A DNA stretch of 64,000 bases from NCBI GenBank assembly GCA_964017185.1, contig OZ024869.1, positions 64,308,931-64,372,930 of the forward strand, given 5' to 3'. Of the stretch, positions 46,778 to 61,255 are shown piece after piece. The translations under genes were made by a program, and so were the position numbers. A model generated the notes under the pieces. The model saw only the letters and a list, made by a program, of their open reading frames with translations, ran no database searches and was not told the origin of the DNA. This DNA is from Rugalucina vietnamica (taxonomy: Eukaryota; Mollusca; Bivalvia; Lucinida; Lucinidae). Each line of letters begins with the position of its first letter. Position 1 is the first letter of the stretch.

Positions 46778-49700
46778 CGATCGTGGGCACCACGGCGGTT
46801 CTAACATGTACCCAGAATCATTATTTTGAGCAAATAAGATAAATATTAAACATTTTTCAGCTTCAAATTTTCAATTTTACAACTTTGGAAAAATATCTAT
46901 ATAAACAGTAAACTTTACAATGGGAGATTAAAATTATTTGGCTTTTTGAGGCAAAGATGTCCTCAGTTTTGGCAGTGAAATATAGGGAAACTAGTTCAAG
47001 ATGTATTATATCTTCTCGCGTGTGTTCTATACATGTCCTCAGTTTTGGCAGTGAAATATAGGGAAACTAGTTCAAGATGTATTATATCTTCTCGCGTGTG
47101 TTCTATACATGTCCTCAGTTTTGGCAGTGAAATATAGGGAAACTAGTTCAAGATGTATTATATCTTCTCGCGTGTGTTCTATACATGTCCTCAGTTTTGG
47201 CAGTGAAATATAGGGAAACTAGTTCAAGATGTATTATATCTTCTCGCGTGTGTTCTATACATGTCCTCAGTTTTGGCAGTGAAATATAGGGAAACTAGTT
47301 CAAGATGTATTATATCTTCTCGCGTGTGTTCTATACATGTCCTCAGTTTTGGCAGTGAAATATAGGGAAACTAGTTCAAGATGTATTATATCTTCTCGCG
47401 TGTGTTCTATACATGTCCTCAGTTTTGGCAGTGAAATATAGGGAAACTAGTTCAAGATGTATTATATCTTCTCGCGTGTGTTCTATACATGTCCTCAGTT
47501 TTGGCAGTGAAATATAGGGAAACTAGTTCAAGATGTATTATATCTTCTCGCGTGTGTTCTATATTCTAATAAATTTTCCAATTACCAGCTCATTTTTGGA
47601 GCTATAATAAAGGAAATAAGATTATGCTATTGTTTTTCATATTCTTAGCTAATATAAAAGAAATATATTAGTAAAGAAATAACTTATTCTATGGCACGGG
47701 TCATTGTGTTCGTCACTGGCATCTTCAATTATTTCCTTAAATAAAACAAATATTATCTGATGTATGGCATCAAATCGAACATGATGTAAACTACATGTAT
47801 GCAGATACTTTGAAGGTCATCTATCTGCGTTCGTTGCCAGCATGTAACAGATCACTGATGAGGATTTATAACACGAAATTTGAAATATGAACCACCCTCT
47901 TTCTTACCTTTTAACTGCTTCACAACGGAACAACATCTTAATAGAGTTTAATTCATGCTTATATATAGTTGTATGTGTTTCTAAAAGTTTGATGTGATCT
48001 TAGTATCGCAGACCACGTTGTTTGATTATCACTAGACTAAATAAATTCTTAATAATCTTAAATTCTCAGTTTGGTTAGTGGAATTCAGAATATTAGCGAG
48101 ACTTTTAAAGTTTTAATTCTATCATACCAAGTCAATCCAAACATTTCACAATCTTAAGCTTACTGCTAGATCTACACGTAGATTTTATTTCAAACCAATA
48201 TTATCAAACAAGCCGCCACATATCAACATTGAGTTACATTATCAGAATCGCGAAACAGGTCAAGTCACGTGATAAGTTTTAGTACGGATCATTACAGTGG
48301 TTTTAATTAGGCATATACGGTGCAATTAAAAGCTTCCTAAAATTTTCGCAATTCAAGTCTAATAGGTGTGTCGGAGTATTTTAAAACACTGTGGCAATGC
48401 GCAAAATGTACCAAAATAAAATGGCAAAATAAGCTTCCCAGATAGCACGTATACATTGGCCCTCCATTGGCCCATCGGACGCCGCACGATTGGCCCATAG
48501 TTGTAAATCTTGAATGGGCCAACGTAGCGTTTGCTCATCGGCCCATCTTTGGCCCATAACATTGGTTCTACATTGGGCCAATCATGGCTAAGATTTTGCA
48601 TTTTTTGTTGGCCCATCACTGTTTGAATGTGCTCATTACAAGCTATCGACGATGTATTTCTATCGCATATGGTCCACTCGGTACAGTTTCTTGATCTGCA
48701 GCACCATGTTGACAGTCGAGCTTGGTCTCTTGTCTTTGGAGAAGGTAAACTCTTCATTTTTCGTTTTCTCTGTGCTGGAGGTCTTCTGAAAACAAACGAA
48801 TAAATACAGCACCATGACAAAAACATAAACTAGCCTCATTTATGCAACATTTTAACGCATGTATTTTAGCTCATAAAGGAATAGCTGTTAAAGAAATACA
48901 TGTTAAAACTAAAACCTCTTTGTTGCAACGAAGTATATAAATTAATGAAGTACTCGTATATAATATGAAATCAATTATATTTCTGCCTTTAATAAGATGG
49001 AGAAACGAGCTTAATTAGTAATGCAAAATAATAAATAAAACTTACCTTCTAAACCTCTGTTTCTTAACATGCAAAACTGACTTCTCTAAAACTTCACGCG
49101 AAACACCTGTTAATAATTCTCAAATGCCTGAGAAATTTTCTCGTTGCTATGACAACTGATGTACTCTTGTACTCTGGCTGGAGCAGCGAAGCAAATAATA
49201 AACTACAATGTTATGATGTTACAGTGAAAAGGGTGTTAACTTTAATTTTGCTCCCATTGCTTACTAAATATTTACAGAATAGATATACAGTAAATTAAAA
49301 TGGCCTGGTCAAGGAAGTAAGTGTTATTTAAGATAATGGTTTTAAAATCATTGATGTTGATTTACATATAAATCATAATAATTATTTTATAATAGATATA
49401 TAAATTGAAACTATGAGGAGACCGGACTGTTTATTAAGTCTCTTTATTGAATAAGATTTAAAGCCAATTAATCGATTACAAATTAACACCAGTCAGTATT
49501 TAATCATATACGAATCGGCCAATGACATGCCAACCATCGGCCAACGGAAAGTGTACACGACAAGTTTTTATTTACTTTCTAAGGCCCCTTTGTATGAGCC
49601 TTGTCATACAAGCTCACTACAGTTAACACTTTCCTTATATATATGTCAATTCGAACTTAAACTATTATGCATCAATGTCATCTAAACTACTAAACTTAAA

Positions 49701-52700
49701 AAAAAAAAATAAAAGATCAACACAAAATCAACAAACATTGTACAACATCAACTTTTATTACAATGGCTAACGAATATTGGGCCACTCTTGTTTCTGTGAA
49801 AGAAAATCACTTTCATGATCCGTTGCACTATCAGATCGTTGGCCATAATTGGGCCAACGTCGGCAAATATTGCATGTGAATGCACTACTACACCAACATT
49901 GGCCCAATCATGTACATGCGACCGCAACCAAACGCCAATTACCCAATCAATATGCAATGTTGGCCCAATGATATTTGCTATCTGGGTTACAGCATATACA
50001 AATGTACTTTTAGTGAGGAACTGCTGACTGTAAATACAAGAGGGATAGGTTTGCTTTTTTGAATATAATCAATAGCGCCTAAGAATCATTCAGAATTTAT
50101 CAAACTCTTTCAAGAACAGCTTACTCATCTTTCTAGGTTTTCAATTTCATCGCTTGTAAAGCTAAGTCTGGAGATAAATATACGTCAAGGAGGAAAATTA
50201 TAGCTTTCGGCCTAATTTCTGTCACCACTTAAGAGAATTCCAGGCGATTGACACCGGGGCAATCAAGAGGAGGATAGTAAATTTCACGGTCAACGCCATC
50301 ATTTCAATTAGTGAGCCTGTCATCCCAGGCTAAAATTAAACCAAATTATATGTTTGGCTGGAATACCAAAAGCTAACATAACCAACGATAGTCAGACTCA
50401 CGAGTAATTTAAGTTAGAAAAAAAAAAACAACAACAAAATATCTGGAGGCCGATACTGGTACTGAAAGGTATATATACTGGCCCCATGTGCTAACCGATC
50501 ACCCTAAAAATCGCGATAAACGTTTTTTTCTGTTTAAGTTATAAATTATGACAGAAATTAATATCGAGATACCAAAACACCAAAACCGTTCATTTCTGCT
50601 AGAAGTGCATGTCTGCTAACAATGGGATAGCAAAAACGGTAAAAAATGATAATTTTTCGACATTGCAACTTTAATTTGTGTTAATATATAAAACACTCTT
50701 GCTATTTTTTTTTTTAATTTTTATTTTCTTTTAAAAAGCAAAATTCATTAACAGATATGGCGTGTCGATTTTATCAAAGCTATAATGACCGGGTTAAATG
50801 GTGTGTCAGTCTTCGATGACGGCCATATGCAAAATTTTCGTACTGAGTAAGGTTGTATATACTTAAAGCCCATCTTTGAAAAAGTGGGGCTACACTGGAT
50901 TCACCCTGTCCTTCCGTAGTTCTGTCATTCCGTCATTCCGTTATTCTGTTATTCTGTCATTCCGTTACCACTCATAACTTGAGAACCAGTTGTTAGACTT
51001 CAACCAAATTTGGCATATGCATCAATATTGACAGTATCTTCATATGTGTCAATGCATGTCATTTTCCCCAAATTTGTAGAAGAGTTATTGCCCTTGGATG
51101 GCCCTTCATTAATGCCAGAATTTCGTTTCCGCTCAATATCTTGAGAACGAATTGACAGAATCTGACCAAATTTTGTATGCACATCAACATTGACAAGATC
51201 TAGCTTAGGATTGTTGCCCGTCATTTTTTGCAATATTTTAACAGAGTTATGGCCCTTGATTGACGTTAGAATTTCGTTTCCGCTCAATATCTTGAGAATC
51301 AATTGACAGAATCTGAATCAATTTTTGTATGCACATCAACATTGACAAGATCTAACTTGCGATAGTTGCCTGTCATTTTTCGCAAAACTTTGACGGAGTT
51401 AACGGCCCTTGATTGACGTCAGAATTTCGTTTCCGCTGAATATATTGAGAACGAATTGACAGAATCTGACCAACTTTTATATGCACATCAACATTGATAA
51501 CATCTAGCTTGGGATTGGGCATGTCATTTTTCGCAAAATTTTGACGGAGTAACGGCTTTGATTGACGTCAGAATTTCGTTTCCGCTCAATATCTTGAGAA
51601 CGAATTGACAAAATCTGACCAAATTTTGTATGCACATCAACATTGATAAGATCTAGCTTGGGATAGTTGCCTGTCATTTTTGCAAACTTTTGACAGAGTT
51701 ATGGCCCTTGATTGATGTCAGAATTTCGTTTCCGCTCAATACCTTGAGAACAAATTGACAGAATATGACCAACCTTTTTATGTGCATCAACATTGACAAG
51801 ATCAAGCTTGGGATTATTACCCGTCATTGTTTTTCTCACCCTGAAAACAGCTCAGAAGCGGGGCTATAGTCAGATCCTCTGACAATTCTAGTTAAGACTG
51901 CAAATCAGGCGTCCGGTAAGCGCCGCTCTCTAGATGAAAAGGGGAATTGCTTTACTTATCCACACTTTCAATCGAATGCTGCTCCTGACTTCAACTTCAA
52001 AGTCACGACCGTCACGTTGGTCACCTGTGAAGCCAGAGGGCCAGCCGTAATGGCAACAAAGCTAGCAAATAATAAAGCCTGGCTGTTTGGTTTCTGAACG
52101 GGATTACCTAAACAAACATTGTGAAATGGTTAGGAGATACTAGTAACCTCGAGCAGACAATTTCAGAGAAAGATGCCCACCAGATTTATCGCGTCAATAA
52201 ATGGAGTCTAAATCAACTGGTTTGACGGCAATAATACTTAATCCATTTCTAGATCACTGCCTAATCTAGGCTTTACCAATCACAGCGTGTGGTCTCAACT
52301 TCGTCGGCTAGCTTAATTGACTGCTGAATTGAATGTTAGTGATCGAGACTCTTGTCCTTCATATACAAATGATTCCAGTCTCTGAGATACTAATGATACT
52401 ATAGATTAATCAGCAATTGAATTCTTTAAAAGCAGTTTTATTGTTTCAAAAGTACGATCATTTATCAACAGAGTAATTTTAAAACAAATCTTCTGAATGG
52501 AACTTATTCAGTTGTAGAGACAACGCCATCTTATCGAAATTGAGTTTCTTATTTCAGCAAAACCTTAGCATTACAATTTGATTAAATTGAATTTTCTTTG
52601 TCCACATTCATTAACTAGCAGAAACGTGTAACAATTCAAGAAGTTTTTTCCTAAGAGAGTTGTATTAAATGAAATTTAGGAGCTCAAATCTTTCAAGGGA

Positions 52701-55700
52701 TTGGTTTAATCAAATTTTGGTTATTCACAAGCATTGACGCGTCGGAAATCTCACCGTCTATCGAAACTAACAGAACATTATGCAAACATACGCATCCAAT
52801 TTGCACCCCATTCCCGTTTTGTGTATGAAATATTTATTAAACAGTGTTTCATAATCCTTACCTGCTTTAAAAATGCTAATCATAGATTGTTGATACATAT
52901 ACATGTTAGATGGTTATAATAAACCGATTTCAGCAGTTTGAGTATTGTCACAGGTGAGAAACACTTGGTATGGAATTGGTGACGCACAATATAATTCTGC
53001 CTGAAGTTGAAATGAAAAATTCGAGTTTTCTCCTATAATACCATTTACTCTTTTGACTGATATATAGGTGCAGTCAATGCAGAAATTGAACATTTATTGA
53101 AGGAATCCAGATTATTTCGTTTTCGCAAACACTTTCGTCCCATGAACATATAGTGCTTCCAACACAATAGCATTGAAGTGTTTGCGAAAACGAAATAACC
53201 GGGATTTCTTATGATACGTTCTTCAATATAATTATGTTCAATTTATCAGTCAGTAGAAGAAACGCTGTATGAGAAAACTCGAAAAAATAGCATTAACTTC
53301 GTTCTCAGTTGCAGTGTGTGTCACCGATCATTTATCGGTTTGTATGTATACAATACCACGCGATTGTCAGTAGTGACTATACTCGCGGACCCGCTCCTTT
53401 AGGTCTACTGGTGTTTGTACTTAGCAGCGAACGTATTTTATGAAAATCAAAATTGGCTTGTTCTCATTACTTTAATAAATATTTATTTACTTTTTTTTTG
53501 ATCTGCAAACGTTTACGGTTTAAAGACATTTGGTTTAGTACTTTTTAATGTGTGCAAATGCTTCATACGAATTATTTGATGCACAATCTGTAAATCTGTG
53601 ATATATGTATTCTGTTTTAAAGTAAATTTTAGCTTTTCATAAGTTTGTAATTGTATTGTTTTATGTATTATTATAAAATATTATAAAATGTATCTTATGT
53701 ATAAAACAGTGTCTCATAAGCCAATTATCGGCTGAGTATCAACCGTTTTATTGTGTAAATTGTTATATGCTTGTAAAGTTGATATGTGACACTACAATAA
53801 ACTATTACTTGGTTTAAACACTAGTTTATTGATAAATTCACATATAGCAATAATGACAATCAATAAATCAAAGGATCAGAAAACAAGCTTCAAGGAAGCT
53901 TATATGAATCTTCTCCTAAAACTATTACTTACTTACTTACTTACTAATGAATTTGGATTTTTTTTTCAACACCACATGATTTTTGTTGAGGCCAACTTTT
54001 AAGGATAAAATAAACGAATTTTTAAGGAGAACATTGACATCACTCAGCTTATTTTGTCCAATGTCAAAGTAAATCACATTATTAAAGACAGAACAATTTG
54101 TCATCCAGAACCATTAGTAATTTGAAGATTTATAATTACAATGAAAACCGTTTCTTCTACATTTTCCCCAATTAGAAAATTATTAGTGTTTATTTCCCTT
54201 GTGAATAATAAACCTCAACCGTAGTCTTTGAAGTTCAATTTTCTTATTAATTATTTTGCATCTCAATGATCTTTGGACCCGTAGAACCGCACGAAAGATA
54301 AAACATATCAATTTTCATACTGTTTTTGAAATGTCGAATTCCCTCGTTGGATAATTCCAAGGAACAAATCACATGACCTAACGAAACTAGATTGTAACCA
54401 AGAAAAAAAAACACGCATTTTACACTGATGCTAACATGATAATAAGGTCACACGAAGACGACAGCAAAAGATGTCGATTATTACCAGCACAAATATGCAG
54501 TAATTGAAATTTTGCTACTCCCTAAATCCTAAGTTTTAAACGTCCGACCATCTTCAGTGGCGATCTTAAAGCAGTGTACTATGATTTTATTTCAGTTAAT
54601 CGATGAACACAAAATCAACCCCGACATATTTGTTGTTGATTCCAAACCTGCAGTCAAGAGAGCCGGTCACATCGGTCTGTGCTACAGAAGAACAGCCTCT
54701 GGGTTCAGCGCTCAGCCATGTTGGAAAGGGGATGGTAAGTTCACCAGTACTTTTATACCAAAAGTTATTTCTAAAAGATGAAAGTTTAAAAACAATCATG
54801 GTAATGCTTTAAGTTAAAGCAATAAATTACATGTTTCAAATTAAGCTATTCAGTTTTTCTGTACTACTTCCTTAAGGGGTGTGTAGCAGTAAATTGTAAC
54901 TCGTGAACTCCATCAAACATGTACTAGTGTGTAAAATCCATGACACTTGAAAACATAAATGTTACATTTCCGATGTCACCCACATATCTTCTGAAGTTGA
55001 CATCAGATTAAAGTGGTGCCATTTAGTGCTTTTTAGATCAGGCTTTGAATTTTTCAAGTATAAAAACATCTTTATATTCAGGAGGAAATTAAAGAGATTT
55101 GCATCATCAACTAGTTGTTCAATGTTAAGTAAATCTGGCGATAACAAGACAAAATATTCAGACCAGTGACATGTGTGCGCACGGCAGATTTTGCGCTTAT
55201 CAATCTTCCTAGTTGCGGCAACTTGCGATTGACCTCGGTACATGTACTCAACAAGTGAAGTTGGTGTCCAGACTGATCACAGATTGTACTGGGTGTGCAG
55301 ATATTTTCTTTGGTATTTTTCTCTCAGCAGCACAAAAACATGCTTACGTGATAAAGTCCTTGAGGTGCAGAATCAATCTTTTCTAAAAGCACTTAAGATA
55401 GAATTTTGTTTGCTGCTTACAATTGAGAATTCTATGACATATTGTATATTTGTCATCTTAGTTGTAAAACAGCATTTCATTGCACAATAAAGTTCCAAAG
55501 GAATTCTAAGAAATTATTTTGAACATCAAACTCGTTCAATACAATCTGATTGACTGCTAAATGTATGGCTTCTATAAACGAGCAATTCAATCTCTAATCA
55601 GGCAGAAGTCGACATTAAGTAAACAAGCACGTCCCTATATAACACCCACTAGAACCAGATAAGGGAAACCTTCATCCTTTCTGTAGATTAAATGTTAGTC

Positions 55701-58700
55701 ATTAAGATGTGAATCAGGTTAAAGACCCAATCACTTCCAGCAGATCAGAGATAATGATAGACTATCGGTTCAAGTTCCAGAAATTATCGTAGAATGTGTT
55801 AGAAAGAAAACATGACAAAAATTTCAAGATAAGTTCTGCAAGAGCAAATGTTATGATATACATGTACATATTATCTGAAGGCAGTATATATATGCAAGTA
55901 CAATAGACACGTCTCAATGGATGTGAATGTCATGATATGTTTTCAGATAAAAATGTTTGCTCTCGAACCGAGGGCAACATAATTAATGGCGAATATTGCC
56001 AAACATTATTTTGATGTTCCAGACTGACAGAGATCACTGACATTGCACCTGTGTACGATGTTACAATGTTGATTGCCGTACTCAGTTGTCATTTTCAATA
56101 GTTTTACGTGCATTATGCATTTCCTTTAAACAAAAACAAACCACTTCGCGTTTCATATTTATTTACATGTTCATACATCAAGCCTCAAATACGTTTGGTC
56201 TCCAGTAAATATATTAATGTGTACAAGAAGTAAATTATAAATGTGTCACAATAAGTGCTAATTTACATAGCATGCGTTCTCGCATTCACACACTGGTTTC
56301 AATGAACTGAGAATGGGTATAATGGTTTGGGTACAGATGTGCGAAGCGACCATTACGTCAGTACTTTGTTCTGGAATTGACCGAACGTTAATTGGATGGT
56401 CGGTTTCTTCTAGAATAGCAACATCGACACCATTAAATAATCTTAATTAGAACTCTGTGACACACATGCCAAGTTCAATTACGTACCAAGATATCAGTCT
56501 GGCGGAAAATTGTGACTGACACGTATATCCATCATTTCTGAAGGGAGCATGCATTTTTCTATCACTTGTAGAATTGAACAATTGCAAAATAAAATGCCAT
56601 AGAGAATGTACACTTTTATCAAGACGGTTTGTATTTATTGGTATATATTGAAAACAAAAACAACAAGAACAACAAAGCAAAAGTTGTATTCTTTTTACAT
56701 CTTGTCTATTCACGCCCAATATTCTTGAACAAAACCAATGACAAAAACAATTTTAAAAAGCATACTCTTTATTTTTAAATTGCCTGTTTTGATTCCGATT
56801 TTTGTTAAAAGATATATGAGCCACCGCATTAGAAAACCAACAACATACATAGGCGAAAACAAAAACGCAGATCAGCTTCGCAGTAACTGCGAAGCTGATC
56901 AGCGCCTTTGTTTTCGCTACACGGATAGTACAATTCCTCTTCTTCCTTCATCGAAATTTGAAGTATCTAGCTATCATCTGTGACAGTACCAGCTGGTTTG
57001 TGTCGGGCCTGGTCGGAAGCCCAAATTGCTGGTTTTCTCACGCACAGGCTCATATGGAAGTTCCAAGGAGTGCCATATTATTTAAGTTTTTACAAAGTAT
57101 TCGAGGCGAAATCATAAATATTTGGCGGAAAACCTAGTCACATAACAATATCATGTGATCATTGTGTTTTTGTTTTTTGATTCAGCTAGGCAACGTATTT
57201 CAGTAGGGATATGTCATTTTGGTAAACGTAGGTTATGTACTAAACTCATAACTTCAGGATAAAATGATGTATTTTCTCAGAAAATATTTCTTAGAATTTT
57301 TATAGGTTTCTATCATGGCCATTTGATTGATTTAATGCCTTCTGGTGTTTTTATTCTCAAAAGTTAATGGTTTTCTGTTTATGCTAGTCATGATGACTTT
57401 CAAGAGCGTTATGCTTTAATCATTCTGTTTGTTTAACAGCTTAATTATTCGAATGAGTGACGACTTTATGGTATCCCAAAGGTATAGTGTTTCATACTTC
57501 TTAGGTTGCACGTTCCTTAAATAACTGTGTTAGAGTTTATTTAATATCATAAATGCTAGAGCATGCGATCTAGAGAGATTTTTTTATCCTTTTTTTCACC
57601 AATCTTCATTATAGCATGAATCGTCAGTTAAGCTAAGACCATGTATATCTGGAACATGTTACTGGTCACAGAGACCATGTTCATTTTTGACCAACTTGCA
57701 TTCCAACACGGCGGGATTTTTTATGTATGCTTGCTCACAGAAAAGAATGGTTCTTGTATTTTGTGTTATCTAGTTTAGATACTAAACAAAGTTTAGTTAA
57801 TTATTCCATCTACAAAATCATTTCATAATTTCAAATAATGTTTGCATTCGGCGTTTATTTCAGTTTTGTTTATTTACTTTTGCAAATACATTTGTCATTT
57901 CCTTTCGTTAAATTCTTAGATATTTCATATTTATAGTCGATTTAGCACATTTTGATCACCCTCATGAAAATTTATTATTTTTATAAATCATAGAAAATGA
58001 GAAGAATTCAAATATGTTGTAAATTTTGCTGCATGCCAATTTGTTCATTAATTAATAAACCATACGTCAAAAACCTTACAGGCAATCGTTTTAAATTCAA
58101 CTGAAGTTGGATACACTAAACTGCAGGGCGGATATTTTCAGGGCATAGATGCCCTTTTTTCGGAAGGAGCTATTACGCCCGCCATTTCTAGATAACCATT
58201 AAAGCGAAATAAAATTTAGTTGTCTTAAACTGCGAAACTGAGAACTATAAGGTGATATATTTAGCTTTCAATTTTGATGGCTGAGAGTTAAATATATTGT
58301 ATTTAATACATTCACATGCTCAAGGTTCACAAAAACAAGACCTTTGATAACTAAAAAAATGCACAGGTAATTGCAATTTAGTTATTTCATTGACCAGTCA
58401 ACACATCCGTTCCGTTAACGCACTAAAAAAGAAAGAAAGAAAAAAAAATCTGGCACAGATATAAATTCTTAGAATGTTCTTCGGAAGGCGTTATGACGCC
58501 CGCCATTTCTAGATACATGTACATATTTAGAAACGAAATTAAAGTTTAGCTGTCTGTCGTACATGCAGTATTTAACTTTGAAATAATAAAAATGAAGGTG
58601 ATGGATCCAGCTGTCCATTGTAGATGTCCTGAGCCAGGTCAGAGTTTCCCTGGAAAGAATGTTATACTACATCCTCCCAAAGACAATAACAAGTCCACGT

Positions 58701-61200
58701 TCAATCGTATAGTTTAATAAGTACTACCCAGGTTCATACTACATCTTTATTTACTGCTTTAGCTACAACCAAGATATCTATTCAGGAAAGCGCGCACGAC
58801 AGTTTTATTGGTAAACGTCATGCATCAGGTTAAAGGTTGTTTCCTTTTTAGTTTTGTAAGAAAGGTGTAGTGTGTGTTTTGCATACTTTAGCCAAATAAG
58901 TGAACAGCATAAGCTTTGGTGCGCTATTTCTTAAAATGTATTTTTTTGACCCCAAACCAAACATTAGAAAAGATGTCTTAACTCCAAATGATACTCAGTA
59001 CATTATGTAGGCGCCATACCTAGCCGATTTTAACACGCGATTATTCGGTGAGGATCGTGAAGACATCGGGCCATTCGTGAGTGCATCGTTACCCATCATA
59101 TGTACATCGGGAGATTTTTAAGCCTTCGGCATCACCATCGCGAGCGGCACCAAAATCTTTGACATGCCAAAAAATACAGGAAGGACACACAAAGGTTCAA
59201 TTTCGTGTTGAATTCGCGAGTATATCTTGGCCTTCGCAAAGCCATCGTGAGACCATCTTATCACATCGGGGCTGTGGTCATCGGCACCATCGGCTGTTTT
59301 GCTACACGGAGGCAATATGGTGACCGATTTTGTTAGGAAGGCAACACGACATCGTGTGGCCTTCGCAACGCCATCGTACATGTATAAGCATCGTATTTCA
59401 AAAATCTAGAACACAATGGCATAAGGATGGAAACACGATATTAACAAAAACTTTTTAATATTTCCCGGGGTAACGTGGACATACAAAAATATATAAATAA
59501 ATAAATAAAAAATCAGCACCCACACAACATTTTTCTCAGAAGTCTCACGTGGAATACTGTTAAATCATGGCGTATTTCGAGGAAAAAGAAGGCTGCAGCA
59601 CTGCTTCTATACATGCAGCTGGAGCATGACCAAAAACTCCTGCAGGAGCAACATCATCTCTTACAGGTATTTCGTTTGTTTATTACTATGTTTTTGAGCA
59701 GCACTCTGTTTTCTTTCTAGTAGACTAGTACCCATTGCAGAATTCGACAAACGAGCGTTTTAACTACTGACTCAAGATCAGTTTTTTGTCAGTTTCATGC
59801 GAAAGATGGATTTAAAGTACTATCAAACTGTCACCATGAAGCTTGAACAGTGTTGTGAAGTAACTGATATTAATTAATTAATTAATTATTACTATGGACG
59901 TCAACAACGAAAGCAAACAAATAAGATGTTTTCTCAAAAGAGACCATGTTTGCACGCAAATAAAACTGGGGCTCATTCAACCACCAGCCTACATGGGATG
60001 GTTATGATAAGAAATTAACACCCATATCTGAAAGTTTCTTTGTATTTTTAAAAAGGATTTACTTGCATTTCCTGTTCCACTCCAAACTTTCTCTCCAGGG
60101 TACCACTTACAGAATCCAGTCCAATACGGCAGCCAATGGACACTCCAAGACTCCAAGTCTTGACTCTAACCCATAAAATACACAATGCCCCTACAATATA
60201 CATATTTTACTATTTGTGGTTAAACATGTGATATAATATCAATGCTCAGCCCACATTTTACATTACATCGGGTAGTCACGCGATACCTTCGGGACACATT
60301 CGGGAATACATTATACACCTAACACGATGTCGTCAGGCCATCGTGAGACCTTCGTGTACCATTCGCATCAACATCGTATGCAAAACTACCAGTTCCTATA
60401 TCTTCGTGAGTGCTTCGAGTATAATCGTGAGCTATTCGTGTGTCCATCGTGTGTCCATCGTGTGACCATCGGTAGGCTTCGTGTATGCGTCGACTCAATA
60501 TTGGCTTTTGTACCAAATTAGTGACGAAAATCGCGCGATATTCAAAATTTCATATTTGTGTGGCCATCATGTGTCAAAATCGGCTAGGTATGACGCCACC
60601 ATAATAATGAAACGCAAAAGGTATATTTTCTGCCATAACAATTTTAAAGATAACTATTTCAAATTTACAGAAAACGAATAATGACATGTCTGAATTCCAT
60701 ATTTTTTTAAATACGGAAACATTTTTTTTTCTGTGTCAATAAAGAGTACCCATAAACAAAAAGTCGCAATAATTTGTGGTGATGAATACTTTTTGTAACT
60801 CCTTTAAAACCTCTTCTATTCACTTCTTTGTCTTAAAACAAATTCATCATTCGTAACTCAGAATTGAGCTTGTGTGTCACTCAGACTATCTTTTTGGCTG
60901 CTATAGTCAACAACATGAATAAGTGGCCAAAATGCTCAGATCGATGGTCAATCTGGCACACTTTAAAAAATTGTGTCATAAGTAAAAATTTGGCTTGGCT
61001 GCAAATGGTATGATTAAAAACTTCTTTCAGAAGAATAATACTGTCTAAAACACGGCAGTATACTTTTCATAAAATGTAACGCACCTTACATTTTGACCAA
61101 ACTTGGCAAAATTTTCAGAACGTAAAAAAAATAATAAAATCAATAAAGATAAGAAAATAAAAAAAATAAAACAATAAATAAAATAAAATAAAATAAAATA

Positions 61201-61255
<55 letters not shown>

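Noticed and set aside
55242-55490. 82-residue frame ending at an AATAAA
   Set aside because: No splice acceptor with matching phase and no recognisable motif; it may be 3' UTR of a read-through form.
59568-59666. A cassette exon of the precursor gene in its last intron
   Set aside because: It lies between matched transposon ends and its content is unlike a peptide precursor; entry from the third exon (phase 1) would also need an acceptor in a different frame.
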